This document shows positions 1 through 11,981 of a stretch of DNA of 64,000 nt, one piece after another. A model generated the notes under the pieces. That model did not search any database. It worked only from the letters and a program-made list of their open reading frames with translations, and was not told the DNA's origin. How positions within the stretch are numbered: the first letter of the stretch is position 1; every line of letters begins with the position of its first letter. Source of the DNA: Hypericum androsaemum (lineage: Eukaryota > Streptophyta > Magnoliopsida > Malpighiales > Hypericaceae); assembly GCA_963995505.1 (NCBI GenBank), contig OZ023182.1:9602707-9666706 (forward strand), written 5' to 3'. The translations under genes and the position numbers were made by a program.

Positions 1-807
1 GAGAACCTAGAACCTAGAAACAGAAGCAGATCTTATCTGTGGAGATTCTTAATCGTATTTGACCAAATAAGTCATCCGCACAGTCGATGATCAATCTAAG
101 GTGAACTATTATTCAAATTTAGGTATAAAATAAGATAGATTTAGTTCTTGGTCGTAGTCTGATCGGTCGAACTACATTTTTTTTAACATTTATTTTTCAT
201 TCTTTTAAAACCTTTTTATTTTCTTTGGGTACTCTGATTTATTTTTTTATTTTTTTTAATTTGGATGGGTACCCTAATTTGTTTATTAGAAATATAAACA
301 TGGGCATGGGGGCTGGGCCTGGGGGGCGACACCCTTTTAAAAAAATTGGTCTACGGCTACCTAATAATAATGCAAAGTCATGTTGGGCGTTTTGCGACGT
401 ATATGGTATGCGATTTTTGTTGGAATAAACCAATTAATTATTTTTTATCAATTGGATGATGCTATTTAAATAGTCAACGACTCAACCGTGCATAATTTTC
501 ACCCCTGTCATGTATCGGTCAAAATAGAGTTTTCTATGATATGCATGGTGAATATAATTATTGTTAAAAATGATTAATTCCTACACACAACAAAAAAACC
601 ATCATTTTACAATAAATAAATTATTATATCTTAATCAGGTCCCAAATTTAAGTTTTTGAAAACGCACAATATTAAATAGTTGTTAGGAGAATTTTGCCAC
701 ACTTTAAATGTTTCATCTGATTCGAACATGGATTAGTCGGCCCAATAGGCTTGACACAAGATGTCATAAACAAAAATAAAACAAGATATACATGTGACAA
801 GGGCACC
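1..807. other. intergenic, no gene seen
   Basis: AT-rich sequence with long T and A runs. The short open frames here have no recognisable protein features. I see no gene. Confidence 0.6.
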
Positions 808-1242
808 GGATTTGGTCCTGGACATGTATTTTTGTCCAGGACCGTCCTGGGACACGCACTGGGTTTGCTCAGTTATGATACAATAGGTCGCTCAGTTATG
901 ATACAATGGGTCGCCCAGTTATGATGCAATGGGTCGTCCGAAGCGGTCCCAATTTTTTCCTGGAACACATACTGGTTCGCTCAGTTATGCTACAATGGGT
1001 CGTTCGCTTAGTTATGATACAATGGGTCGCCCAGTAATGATGCAATGGGTCGCCCGAAGCGGTCCTAATTTTTTGGGAACACGCACTGGTTCGCTTAGTT
1101 GTGATACAATGGTTCGCCCAGTTATGATACAATGGTTCACTCAGTTATGATACAATAGTTCGCCAAGTTATGATAGAATGGTTCGCCCAGAATTGGGTAC
1201 AAGACAGTCCTGAAAACGGGAATCCAGTACCAAATCAGATCC
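808..1242. mobile_element. MITE-like element with internal tandem repeats (copy 1)
   Basis: The left end reads GGATTTGGTCCTGG and the right end is an imperfect inverted copy of it, around 1223-1242. The interior is mostly a short repeated motif (868-1190). A second element with the same end motif and the same kind of interior lies at 34062-34448, which supports a real family. I could not find a convincing target site duplication, so the exact ends and the superfamily are uncertain. Confidence 0.6.
868..1190. repeat. short tandem repeats, CAGTTATGATACAATGG motif
   Basis: About ten imperfect copies of CAGTTATGATACAATGG followed by GTCGCC or TTCGCC. Unit spacing varies from about 23 bp upward, with two longer spacers (around 930-985 and 1050-1090) that resemble each other. 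The array forms the core of the surrounding MITE-like element. Confidence 0.85.
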
Positions 1243-1480
1243 TACAACAAGTCATTTGCCGTCAAATAGTGTGATTTCAAGTATCGACACTAAAAGTTAG
1301 TTTGAAATAAATTACATTCAAACTCAGTATTGAAAAATTTATCACCGTTATAATTTGTGCCAGTAACTTTACGTTATTTTGACGTGTACTAATGTGCTTC
1401 TTCTTTAAACCTTATCTTTTTCCCGAATCGACCCAAAAAGGGTACAAAAAGGAACCGAATACAATCAAATATATAATTTT

Positions 1481-2594
1481 GAGTAAATTACATCTTGATG
1501 ATTGGTGTTTGGTGAAATAAATGATAAGGTCTCAATAGTTTGTCTTCTAATTTTGTTGTCTCTCTAGTTTGATTTTATTATATTATCGAATTCCTTACTA
1601 ATGACAACACTCATTTTTCATTTTTTTTCATTTAAAATGACTTTTACACTTTACAAAAAAAAAAATCTTCTTTTCAACTTTTGGCACCAAGAACAGCAAC
1701 CCGAATCCAGCAAAATCAAATTAAACCCAACGAAAGTTATCTTCTTTCCAAGGAGCAGTCTCCGGCGTCAACGGAAACCTTGTTTCAACCACGAACTTGT
1801 TCCAACCAGGAGGTCCTTAGACAGCCCACGAGCCTGCAAAACAATTGCAACTGTAACACTCTCATGTCTAAATTCAGAAAACTCCACCATCTCCCTAAAC
1901 AACCCTTTACCCGGAAATCATCGAGTTCCAACTAACCAAATTTCTGTTAGGCATTTCAATGGTTTAACTTGATTCAAAATTTACAATTGCTCGCCCGTGA
2001 GGATGGCGATTCGGCAATCGCAGCTCTTGCTCCCCATGACGCAGTGGACGCGCCACGCGACAGAGAGGGACACGGTGGCTGGACCACCGCATAAGCCATG
2101 GGGGACGTCGGGAGATGATGGACCCCACCTCCAGACTTGTCCATCGTTGTCACGTGCCTCGGAGGCGCCTCTCTTCCTCTTGTTAATGGCGTTTTAATGC
2201 ACATGGGGTTCCTAGAAAGGGACTGCAACTATTTTCTGATTAATTAAATAACTGCCTCTGGGTTGCTTTTTTGGGTCGGTGTCGTTAGGATCGGAGCTGC
2301 GAGGACGAATGGTGGACAGCTCCTTGGAAGAAGATAGCTTTTGTTGGGTTTAATTTGATTTTGTTGTTCTTGGTTCTAAAGGTCGAACAATATAATTTTT
2401 TGTTTATTTATTTTTTTTGTAAGGGTAAAAAAGTCATTTCATATGATAAAAAAATAAAAAAATGACCGCTGACATAAACGATAGACTCGAGAGTATAATA
2501 AAACTAAACTAGAGGGACAACAAAATCAGAAGGCAAATTATAAAGACTCCATCGTCTATTTCACAAAATACCAGAGTCTAGATATAATTTACCC
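1481..2594. mobile_element. Mutator-like element (MULE), non-autonomous
   Basis: Long imperfect terminal inverted repeats are visible: the left end (from GAGTAAATTACATC) matches the reverse complement of the right end (ending AATTTACCC) over more than 110 bp, with further inverted similarity deeper inside (about 1690-1770 against 2310-2390). The element is flanked by a perfect 9-bp direct repeat TATAATTTT (1472-1480 and 2595-2603), the hallmark of Mutator-like transposition. The central part (about 1980-2190) is markedly GC-richer and may be captured host sequence. No transposase is present, so movement would need a transposase from elsewhere. Confidence 0.85.
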
Positions 2595-2603
2595 TATAAT
2601 TTT

Positions 2604-3719
2604 TCGCAATGTACAGAAAACGTTGATGGTTGTGAGCCTGAGGCTTTCGGGTTAATTGATTTCATGATCTCCGAGCAATTAATGAAGACGGGGAAGACAA
2701 GCATGTAGGTGCACTACACCTCAGCTTTTTTTTAATCTCCGAGCAATTTAGGGGATTTTAATCTCTTAAATCGAGCCGGAACTTATAATAGAAAAATCTA
2801 TTAACAATATTTTATATTTTTAAAATTTGAACTCAAGAAATATATTTTAAAAGATTTAATATTATTAGTGATAATAATATATACATCTTTACCGAGGTGG
2901 AGTACACTAGTTTTACTAAAAACCGAGGTTGTTATATATTGCAGTCCAGGGCATGTGTGTCTTTTTTTTTTAGAGAATCATGTGTGTCTTTTTTTTTAGA
3001 GAATCATGTGTGTCTTTTTTGGGTTATTACTAATTGTGACCACTTGTTGTTGCAATTTCCTAACCGTGGATTAGTCAAAATAAACGGTCCAAGAACCTTC
3101 AAGGACATGCTTTCAACGTACTCCAAACAATTTTACAACACAAGGTTCGGTCATTAAATTGATCGCAAGTCCGCCAGAGCATTACTGTACGAGACTATGC
3201 CAGCGTGACGTGGATGTGAAGTTGGCAAGACATGACAAGGCCCCACTTAATTAGGTGTGTCATTGATCTAATTGGCTTAAAGGGCCCATAAATTGATACC
3301 ATTTTGGCATAATTGCTTCAACTTATGGATGTGACTTGGCTCTGATTTTGATGCAAGCAAATATGAATTGGCAGATTGGGGTTGTTAATTGAGCACCATA
3401 ATTGTGGTTTAGGTCCACTAAAGCCACGCCATTATGATCATATTGGCAATCGAGAAGATGCAAGTCTGCTATTTTCTTAATTACTAACGAAAGGACTAAA
3501 CTAAACTGTATAATCGTGATCTAATCCAATCATTATCCATCACTAACAGATATTAGTGATATTTTTTGTAAATTCATGAGTCACGACAGCGTTAATTACT
3601 CAGCTTCGCTAATTAGGTGGGCTCTAGATGGCCATTAAATAACTAAGCGGGATTCAAATGTGATCGGTAACCTCTAATTGCATTATTGTTGTTATAGTTT
3701 ATTAAAGAACTTTCGAGCT
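2604..3719. other. intergenic, no gene seen
   Basis: AT-rich sequence. A short direct repeat around 2950-3020 (TGTGTGTCTTTTTTTT and variants, three copies) is the only structure noticed. Confidence 0.6.
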
Positions 3720-4919
3720 CTAACTATTGAAAACACAACAATTTTCGAGTGAGATGAACAAATTCTTCCAACAAACTTTAGGGAAGAGGATGTTTCCCTT
3801 ATCAAAACTCATCATCTCAGTCGACGCTGCCCGAGTGATGTGGTGGGATGGAGACACACGCCTGATAGTAACTATTCGGTTTGAAGTGAGTAATGTGTTG
3901 ACTTTAATCAATGGTGATCTTCCTTGCAACGAGCAGATGGGTCAAATGTGGATAAAGAGCTATGGAATAGGTGTCGGTTGCTTCAGTGTCCTCTACGAGT
4001 GCGGACGTTGGTTTGGAGGATACTGGATAACAACCTTCTTACCCGGGAGAACTTGAGGAAGCGTGGCATGGAAGTTGAGAGAGAATGCCCATGTTGTGGT
4101 GATGAGGATGAGTTGGTGACTCACCTATTTTTTCAATGCCGATGGACAATGAGTGTTTGGTAAAAGCTCGACTTTTCTTTCAGCGTGGTGGCATTCCAGT
4201 CTGTGGGGGAGGCCTCTGGGTGGTTGTTCACTCCCTTGGATGGTGTCGTTAAGGGGGAGGACGGCCACCTGCCTATGTAGTATATGGCAGATGCGTAATC
4301 CGAAGGTTTTTCAGCCGGGGGTTGATGTTGATGACTTTCAGGTGCTCGAGATTGGTATGAGATTCTGGCGAGATTACATGGAAACCATAAGTAACATCAT
4401 AGTGTCGACAAATGCTGCCCCTGATCGTTGGAAACCTCAGGTGATATAAGATTAATATCGATGGCGGGTTCCAAACAGATGGTAGGGCGCAGGTGGGAGT
4501 GATTGTCAGGGATGCGGGGGGGGGGGGGGGGGGGGGGGGGGGGTTTGTTTGGTGGTGGCGTTGACGAAGTCCTGTGCGAATGTATCCCACCCTACGTTAT
4601 TGGAAAGATATAATGTATGGGTTGGCCTGGAGCTCGACGTCATGCTGGGACTGTCACAGGTTGTTATTGAGTCTTACCACTGGTTCGGGCTCTAAAACGT
4701 GGAGTTCACGATTAAAGTCATCTTTCATTGTTGGTAGAAGATTGCATGTAGTTGACGAATTATTTTGTGAAGGCCTTATTCCAGTTTGCCCAGAGAGGGT
4801 GCAATGATGTTGCACATCGGCTAGCGAAGAGGGCTTTGCCACTAGACATTGCTTCGGAGCTCTTGTCGAGCCCACCTGACGATATTGATCTTATCATTCG
4901 GTCAAAGGCTGCGATATGA
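3720..4919 (+). pseudogene. 5'-truncated L1-type LINE: zf-RVT and RNase H remnant
   Basis: This is the 3' end of a non-LTR retrotransposon ORF2. Residues read at 3980-4163 give a zf-RVT module with a C-x2-C then H-x4-C arrangement (CPCCGDEDELVTHLFFQC). Next comes an RNase H-like domain of plant RVT_3 type: a DRWKPQV lead-in near 4420-4440, an INIDGG-like core near 4455, and a VAHRLAKRA-like motif near 4810-4840 before a stop at about 4919. The frame is broken by several frameshifts and stops and by a long G run. The EN and RT domains are absent, as expected for a 5'-truncated insertion. Confidence 0.8.
4516..4543. repeat. 28-nt poly(G) run
   Basis: An uninterrupted run of 28 guanines lies inside the RNase H remnant, where family members encode a short GVIVRD-x-G segment. 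It could be a real homopolymer expansion or an assembly error; length calls in such tracts are unreliable. Confidence 0.9.
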
Positions 4920-5416
4920 TCTACTAGTCAAGTTTATTGGGGGACCTAGGTGCTTTTGAAGTTGGGGATGGGATGAGTTTATTTTCTCTCTTTTTGGGGT
5001 TATGGGTGTATTATGGGTAACGCGTAGATATTCACACTTTGAGCTGTATATCCGTAAGTGCACTCTTTTTTTCCTATTTGAGTTTTTTCCCAGTCGGGGT
5101 GAATTTTTCAAAACAGGTTTTTATCGAGGCCGGCGGTTGCAACTTCATACTTGCATGAGGAGAATGATACGTGTTGGAGAGAAAATTTTAGGTAGGTAGT
5201 GTTCCCGTAATGTTGTACGTTGGCCTCTAGGAGTGGGTAGTTAGAACTAGATTGATAATACCTAGGAGTAGGAGGCTAGATATAGGTGGGCGGTTTCTCA
5301 TACTATATTTTATGATGTAATCTGGAATCAACCAGTGAGAATTTGAAATTGGTATTTAAGGATTGTAATACTTTGATCTTAATGAAATTGAATCTTTTAC
5401 CCCTCAAAACAAAAAC
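4920..5416 (+). other. probable 3' UTR and tail of the L1 element
   Basis: Non-coding sequence after the RNase H stop ends in AATGAAATTGAATC and CCCCTCAAAACAAAAAC (about 5381-5416). That resembles the A-rich 3' end typical of plant L1 insertions. No gene is seen. Confidence 0.5.
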
Positions 5417-5802
5417 AATTTTAAATATTTGCTCGTGTCCCATGGGCCTGCGGTGGAGTGAGCTGGACCATATCTAATATCCACAATGGGGTCGAGACTC
5501 GGCCCAGTGTTGATATAACCCGGCCCAGTCATTCTTAAGTTGACACCGAACAAAGAAAACGGGAAAAAGAGTGATGACGCAACCGCCACCCACAAGGAGG
5601 AGGAGGAGGAGGGAACCTTCTAGACTATTGAAACCCAAACAAATCAACCAGCCTAAGTTACCTTCATTTTTAAAAGAAGAGAAACCTATCCCCAATTAAT
5701 AACAAGTTTCCCCGCATTCTAAATCTAATCTCTCACATTCCGATTTCCAATTCGCATCCCTAATTCCTAATTCCCCTAATTCCTAATTCCGCCGAGCAAA
5801 GA

Positions 5803-7709
5803 ATGTCGTCGCCCGCCGAGTAAGTTCCAGATTCGTTGTGTTCTCTACCAAACTGTGGTCTATTGGTTGATGATGAGAACTTAAAAATGTAATTTTCTGG
5901 TTGCAGGTATTACAAATCTCTGCCGCCGATAAGCAAGGGTTTCGGAACATTGTGCCTCGTCTTTACGACGGCGTTTCAGCTCGGCCTTCTGGATTTGTAT
6001 TACATCGCTTTGAGTCACAGGCTCGCCTTCTCTCGCTTCCAGGCACCTTCTTTTCTCTTTTCTTTTTTTCTCCCTTTTTTTTGACTAGTTCAATCTCAAC
6101 GGCGGCTGTTCCTTTTGTTAGTATTAGTTGCTCGTTTTGTTTAGTTTTAGCAGTGGTTATAACTGGCGCCTGGTCTAGTGATCAAGGATTGCGCGGGGCA
6201 GGTGTCTAGATCTTTGATAGTTTGTAGATCGTGAATGTCACGTAGGCTAATTCTAACGGAAAAGAACATGGAATGAAGATTGTTGTTGCTGCGGGAAAGC
6301 GTATGGAGTATACTTTAGCTCAGGCTCTTGTTAGGCTCGTGTCTAATCTGTGGCAATCTTGTGGAATGATGAATCCTGGGGGTGCAGGTATGGAGGCTTG
6401 TAACAAACTTCTTCTTCCTGGGAAAGTTTTCCATCAACTTTGGAATCCGCCTCATAATGATGTAAGTTTTAGTTCTAAGCAGTTATAGATGATGGTTCAT
6501 GTAATGATGGTGGACTAGGTTTACAGAGGATTTGCAGTATCATTTGATTTATCCGAGTATTCATGCCCTAGGATATTCTGAATTTTGCTATTTTGTTTCT
6601 GTTCCTTTTGGGAGCCCATTAGAGCGCGATATGGAGTACAGTTAGAAACCGGACCATTTCAGAGGCGTACAGCAGATTTCTTGTGGATGATGATCTTTGG
6701 AGCCTCGACGATGCTGGTACGTCTTTTGTGTCACCGGCTTCATTTTTTACCTAGTTGACTGGCAAATCTGAGTCAGTTTCCTTACGAAGATCTGATTGGC
6801 TCAACATGTAAAATTGTTGCAATGGAGGGATAAAATGTTTTCAGTCCTGTCTATCTTTTACCTCTTGTAATTATCCATTCACTTTTTGCTCTGCTCTTCA
6901 GATACTATCCGTCATTCCAATATGCTACTCCCCATTCATGGGTACGTCGCTTGTGTTCATGCTTCTTTATGTATGGAGTAGAGAATTTCCCAACGGCCAG
7001 ATCAATATGTACGGTTTGGTGACCCTCAAAGTAAGCTTCATTACCATTTGGCTACTGCTTGGTGGAGGACTGACTAATGGTCCACATTCATTTTGGCCAC
7101 TGTCTTTAAGATCATTGACTTATGTAAAGTGTGCTCACGGTTTCAATTTCTCGCAGGCATTCTATCTCCCATGGGCAATGCTCGTGTTGGATGTCTTGTT
7201 TGGTGCTCCTATAATCCCAGATTTCTTGGGCATCGTAGCTGGCCACTTGTACTACTTTCTGACAGTTTTGCATCCTCTTGCAACCGGAAAGACATATTTG
7301 AAGACTCCTAGATGGGTGTATCCTTGCCATAGCATTTGATGAAATGCCATCTCTACCTCGATGTTTTTCACCATTATTTTGTGACATTGCATGCTGATCT
7401 TCTATTTTCTCACCATAGGCTATGAAATATTTGTTAACACAAGACACGACTTGTCAGTCATACAGTTCATTTATCTCTTCGGAGCCAAAGTGCACTGGCT
7501 GCATCTGCTTTCTGATTGTGTTTAGTCTGTGAGCCACGGTTTATGATGTTGAGAAGTAGCAGAATTTCCTTAACTTGTGCAGACATAAAATCGTTGCAAG
7601 ATGGAGAATAGGAGCTCCAGCTCCGACAACGACGACCAGGAGTGGTGCTGCACCGCCTGAAGCAACCACAGGTGCATTCCGGGGAAGAGCGCATCGACTA
7701 AGTGACTAG
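5803..7709 (+). CDS. DER1: Derlin-1-like protein (ER-associated degradation)
   Basis: Seven exons join in frame to about 245 residues: 5803-5819, 5907-6042, 6388-6461, 6623-6716, 6902-7030, 7157-7317 and 7583-7709. The product matches plant Derlin-1: an MSSPAEYYKSLPPISK start, VWRLVTNFFFLGKFSINFGI, ARYGVQLETGPFQRRTADFL, a WSREFPN segment, GLVTLKAFYLPWAM, GHLYYFLTVLHPLATG and a GAFRGRAHRLSD tail. Derlins are multi-pass, catalytically inactive rhomboid-fold proteins of the ER membrane that help retrotranslocate misfolded proteins. All introns are GT-AG except intron 2, which must use a GC donor (6043-6044) to keep the conserved frame. The first exon holds only 17 coding bases. Length and tail agree with the family, so the gene looks intact. 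Confidence 0.95.
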
Positions 7710-8043
7710 AAAAGCAGCAATCTGATAGTGGTGTCCTTTCTCCTGGTCTAGCTCTTCTACATTTGTTCAGATTGGAACTAAAAAAGCACACAAAGAAATC
7801 GGGCTTATTCCCCGGTGCTCTGAGGAATTAACTTCCGGAAAGTCTCTGGCTGTTGATGTATTCCCATAGAATTTATAATGTGTTGAGTATGGTCGCTCGT
7901 AGGAATTTATAGAATGGTGGTTCTATTGTTATATACATTTTATTGTCTATTTCTTCGCTTCGTACCGACTTAAAATGAGAATGAGCAGGGGCAAGACGAT
8001 GGAGATTATCAGCCGATTAGACGCTCCGGGCTGTTGTTATTTA
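7710..8043. other. 3' flank of the Derlin gene
   Basis: Probable 3' UTR and spacer sequence. No further coding signal was recognised. Confidence 0.5.
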
Positions 8044-8140
8044 TTTTTTGAAAAGTAAATTATATACCTATGCCAGGATTTGAACTTCTGTCAAATCTTA
8101 TTATGTTTATGCCGCTAGGCCAAATGCCATTTGGCTCCGG
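8044..8140 (-). mobile_element. tRNA-derived SINE-like element
   Basis: Read on the minus strand, an A-box-like TTTGGCCTAGCGG (8112-8124) is followed after about 25 bases by a B-box-like AAGTTCAAATCCTG (8074-8087). A T- and A-rich non-tRNA tail comes next. This spacing and order is that of an RNA polymerase III internal promoter in a tRNA-derived SINE. The sequence between the boxes does not fold as a normal tRNA. A related head occurs at 41868-41930 and in the downstream tandem units. Confidence 0.6.
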
Positions 8141-9121
8141 GTTGTTGTTATAACAGTGACATCTGCTTGACTATGTCTTCTGGTATCCCATTGGTATGAA
8201 TTGAATACTAGTTGAAAACTTTTGGGTCTTAGTTAATTATGATAGTCTTAGTTTGTAAAGATCAGTATTAGTTGTTATTTTAGATAATTGGTGAGAACGG
8301 TTGTATTAGTTTCAGGTTTGGCATGGGCAGCAAGAAACAATCTGGGCTGCCTGATTGATGATAAAATAGCTGTGGTGACGGCTGAGACGGCCATGGGAGC
8401 CGAGTTGAAGGTCATCCAAGATCACTCTTCCTCTTAGTTGCACTTTGATAGAATTTGACTGCAAAGTCTTAGTTGACTTTCTCAATGGTATTACTTCCTC
8501 AATTGATTGGAACATAGAGCTTTTAGTTTTGGAAGTACAAAACACCCTTTTTGAGTTTAATTTTGTGTAAACTTGTATATATACCTTGTCTAACAATTCA
8601 AGTAGCGAATTGGCTAGTTAAGGTCACTAGAATGTGGGCCTTTTCGGACAATATGGTAAATTGTTGACCACGTTCTCTCGAAGATCTTATCTTGTACGAC
8701 TTTTATGATTAATAAAGTTTTAGCTTTTAATCTTCAGAAAAAAAAACTAAAATGTGTCGAGCTATTAGGAATGTGTTAATGCTAAATATTTGTTGGGATA
8801 AATTCCGGATGGCATATATTAAAAAATATGATCTCCGTAACAAAAATTCCCAATAGAAACAGAAACCAATTAGCACAAATAAGCAAGAACGCCAAGAAGT
8901 AAAAAAAATGTAATACTTAAATTTGCTGAAAATGTGGTATAAATAAATTAACCACCGACACAACTTAGACTGATCTAACAGTACATTATGTTTACTGGAA
9001 AGAAAAAACATTATTCAACAGAGATTGAAACGGCAGCGTAACGAGCAAGAGGAAAGGAAGAGTAAAAAGTTCAATTAGCTAAGTTATCCTCGAGGGGGAG
9101 AGAGAGAAAGAGAAGAAACAG
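8141..9121. other. intergenic, no gene seen
   Basis: AT-rich spacer between the Derlin and pseudouridine synthase genes. A purine-rich GAGAGAGAAAGAGAAG stretch immediately precedes the next start codon and probably lies in its 5' UTR. Confidence 0.5.
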
Positions 9122-11981
9122 ATGGCGCTCTCGAGCCTACGGTTCCCGCTCCTCCAGTCTCCATGGTTCACCTTCAGTACCCCTAATTTCCCACTCTCCA
9201 AACTATCAACGACCCTCTCCCGCCGCTGCTGCTCCTCTCCGTCGTCCGTGGCGGTTCCCGGCCCGGAAGCGGCCAGGTCCGACCAGAAATGGGAAGCCTT
9301 CATGAAGAAGAGGGTCATCCTCCGAGTCGGCTACGTCGGCTCCGACTACCGAGGCCTCCAGAAGCAACAGGACGAGCATTCCCTGTCCAGTAACCCCCTC
9401 TCTCTCTCTGGCTGTGGTTACTTACTTCTAGAAGATTCTTTAGGCGGTTATTATTCATTCTTTTTGTGTGGGAAATTGGAAATGTGTAGCCGTGGAAGAA
9501 GAGCTAGAGAAAGCCATATACAAGGCAGGGGGGATCTTGGACAGCAACTTCGGAAACTTGGGGAAGGTGGCGTGGGCTAGAAGCAGCCGCACGGACAAAG
9601 GAGTAAGTTACAAGACCATTGTGGCGCTTTCGGTGCTTAATTAAGAGTGTGGTTTTATTGTAATTTGTGTGTATCAGGTGCACTCCTTGGCGACGATGAT
9701 AACCATGAAGATGGAGATACCGGAAAATGCCTGGATCGAGGACCCTTCCGGCATCCACCTTGCAGACTTTGTTAATTCCCATCTGCCTGATAATATCCGG
9801 GTTTTCAGCATCTTGCCTTCTCATAAGTAAGCCTGCCTTGACGGTAACTTTGTGTATCGAACGAGAATGTGTGCCAATAATAGAATAAGCAGATAATTAA
9901 GGTGACCGGAAAAGTTTTCCAATTCGATGACAGAACAGAAATGCTGACCTAAAATGCTTTTCCTTTGAGATGTCCGGAAATCAGCCACATTTGCCCTTTT
10001 TTTCCTTTCTTTCATTTCAGGAACTTTGATCCTAGAAGAGAATGCAATATCCGGAAATATTCATATCTTCTTCCTGCTGAAATTATTGGGATCAAAGACA
10101 ACTTTACTCCGTCTGAGATAGACTGCCATATATCTGACTTCAATGATTTACTAACCACCTTTGAGGTATGGTGAGACCAACTTCATTTTTGCGTCTCTTT
10201 CTCCTGCAAAACACAATCTATCGTCTCTTTCTTTCTCAAGCATTCAGCTTTACTTGTCACCTACATATGCCATGACTAAACAGAATTCTTCAGTATCATT
10301 TTGCTAAGAAACACCACTTTTAGGAAGGGTCTTAGATGTTCTTGGCTGATGGCTTGTTGATTAGGTATGCTTTTTTGCTTTAAAGCATGCATCAATGCCC
10401 CAGGTTTAGTTAAGTGGCAGCCACACTCAGAGGGTTGACTTCGGAAATGATGCATTCACTTTTGGTTTGTAGCTGTGCTACTTCCAGTGACAGTCTTTGA
10501 GGGTCCTATTAGAAGAATCATTGCTTTGGGCCTTTGGATTATCTGTCATTCTGTATTCTTAATATGCTCGATGTGTATAGTTCTTCTAAATAGCTGTTGG
10601 TTGTTATGAGCTATCTGAAAATTCTTTATGTAGGGTGAATTTCCTTTTCACAACTACACCATTCGGTCCAAGTACAGACCAAAACTACCTGCGAAACGTG
10701 CTGATAAAAGGAGCCGTCTATCAAAACAAGCCAAATTGTCTAATGTGCCATCAGAATCAGAATCTGAGTCGGATATGATTGATGAAGCAGAAGAACCTGA
10801 GATGAAAGGAGAAATGGCTGTAGACAACGTGGACTCAAGTGAAAGGTCTGCTCTATCCTTGGTTCCTGATCAGATTGGGAATCTGTCGCAAGATCAAAGT
10901 TCGAATTCGGTTGCTCAGCATCAAAGATCAGATGTTGTCATCCGTGCAAGATGGCTATATGAACCTGATGAAGCAGACAAAATTGGTGCATCTCACTATA
11001 GAAAGATCTATCGATGCTCTTGTGGGGAGTTGGAGAGAACTATGGGTTACAATTTTGTTGAGATTTCTATATGGGGAGAATCTTTCATGCTCCATCAGGT
11101 TTGTGAGATCTTTTTCCGATTGGTGGATACTGGATACCCTTCTGACATTTTTAGTTCGTCATGCCATAATGTCGTATGAGATTCTGCTTTGCATTAAAGT
11201 TTTAGCTTTTCGTTCGTCATTTTTGTGGATATGCGTTGGGATCATGATGACGGTGACTGATGAGTCACTGTCTTCTGACTTAGTTGTGCCATGCTGCCTG
11301 ATACTGTAGGCCTCATATGTCGTATTGTATCTTGTCTTTGTTTCCTCAGACCGTTAGTCCTTAGCAGGTTATTGCATGCATCTCTCAGCTTAATATGGTT
11401 GCCAAAAGTCTTCGGTTAAGAAGTGTTTTCAGGCAAAGAAGTTTATGATAGTTCGTGGTAGTTTTGTGCTAGTTATTACCAAAGCTATCAATCTTCATAA
11501 TAACGCTTGCTGTCTGCTTTATCAGATCCGCAAAATGGTTGGAACTGCTGTTGCGGTAAAACACAACTTGCTCCCCAGGGATATCATACCACTGTCACTG
11601 GCAAAGTTCTCAAGAATTGTCCTACCACTTGCACCATCTGAAGTCTTGATTTTAAGTGGAAACAATTTTTCATCGAGGAAAACGCCGGACATGGATATAC
11701 GAACTGAAATAAGGACAATCGTTGAATCCAATGAAATTGTCAGAGATGTCAACCATTTCTATGCTAACTCCGTGTTACCTGCAGTTTCAAGATTCTTAGA
11801 TCCCTGTCAATCTCCTTGGAGAGAATGGGTTGAGATATTGGATGAGAGCACAGGCATTCCTGAAGCAGAATTGGACGAAGTCAGATCTGCTTGGACGGTT
11901 TGGAAGGAAAAGTTCAACAGAATGAGATATGGTGAGTCATTCGTTAACCAATTAAAGGAAATCCAAAGTGCATCCGCTTGA
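9122..11981 (+). CDS. TruA-family tRNA pseudouridine synthase, organelle-targeted type
   Basis: Six exons (9122-9389, 9490-9602, 9678-9826, 10021-10165, 10634-11098, 11526-11981) join in frame to 531 residues. The N-terminus is rich in Ser, Arg and Leu with few acids until about residue 45, which suggests a plastid or mitochondrial transit peptide. The catalytic motif reads [13 protein letters not shown] with Asp at about residue 125. Downstream are the TruA blocks [23 protein letters not shown] and FMLHQIRKMVG. A poorly conserved acidic insert (about 240-300) separates the two halves of the domain, as in several eukaryotic PUS1-like proteins. The enzyme should isomerise uridine to pseudouridine in tRNA; the sites it modifies cannot be told from sequence. 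All splice sites are GT-AG. Confidence 0.93.

Noticed and set aside
868..1190. CRISPR-like repeat array
   Set aside because: Units are adjacent and imperfect without unique spacers, and the genome is a plant; it is a minisatellite inside a MITE.
8070..8130. Possible tRNA gene on the minus strand
   Set aside because: A and B boxes are present, but the arms do not pair as a tRNA and the sequence continues into a SINE-like tail.
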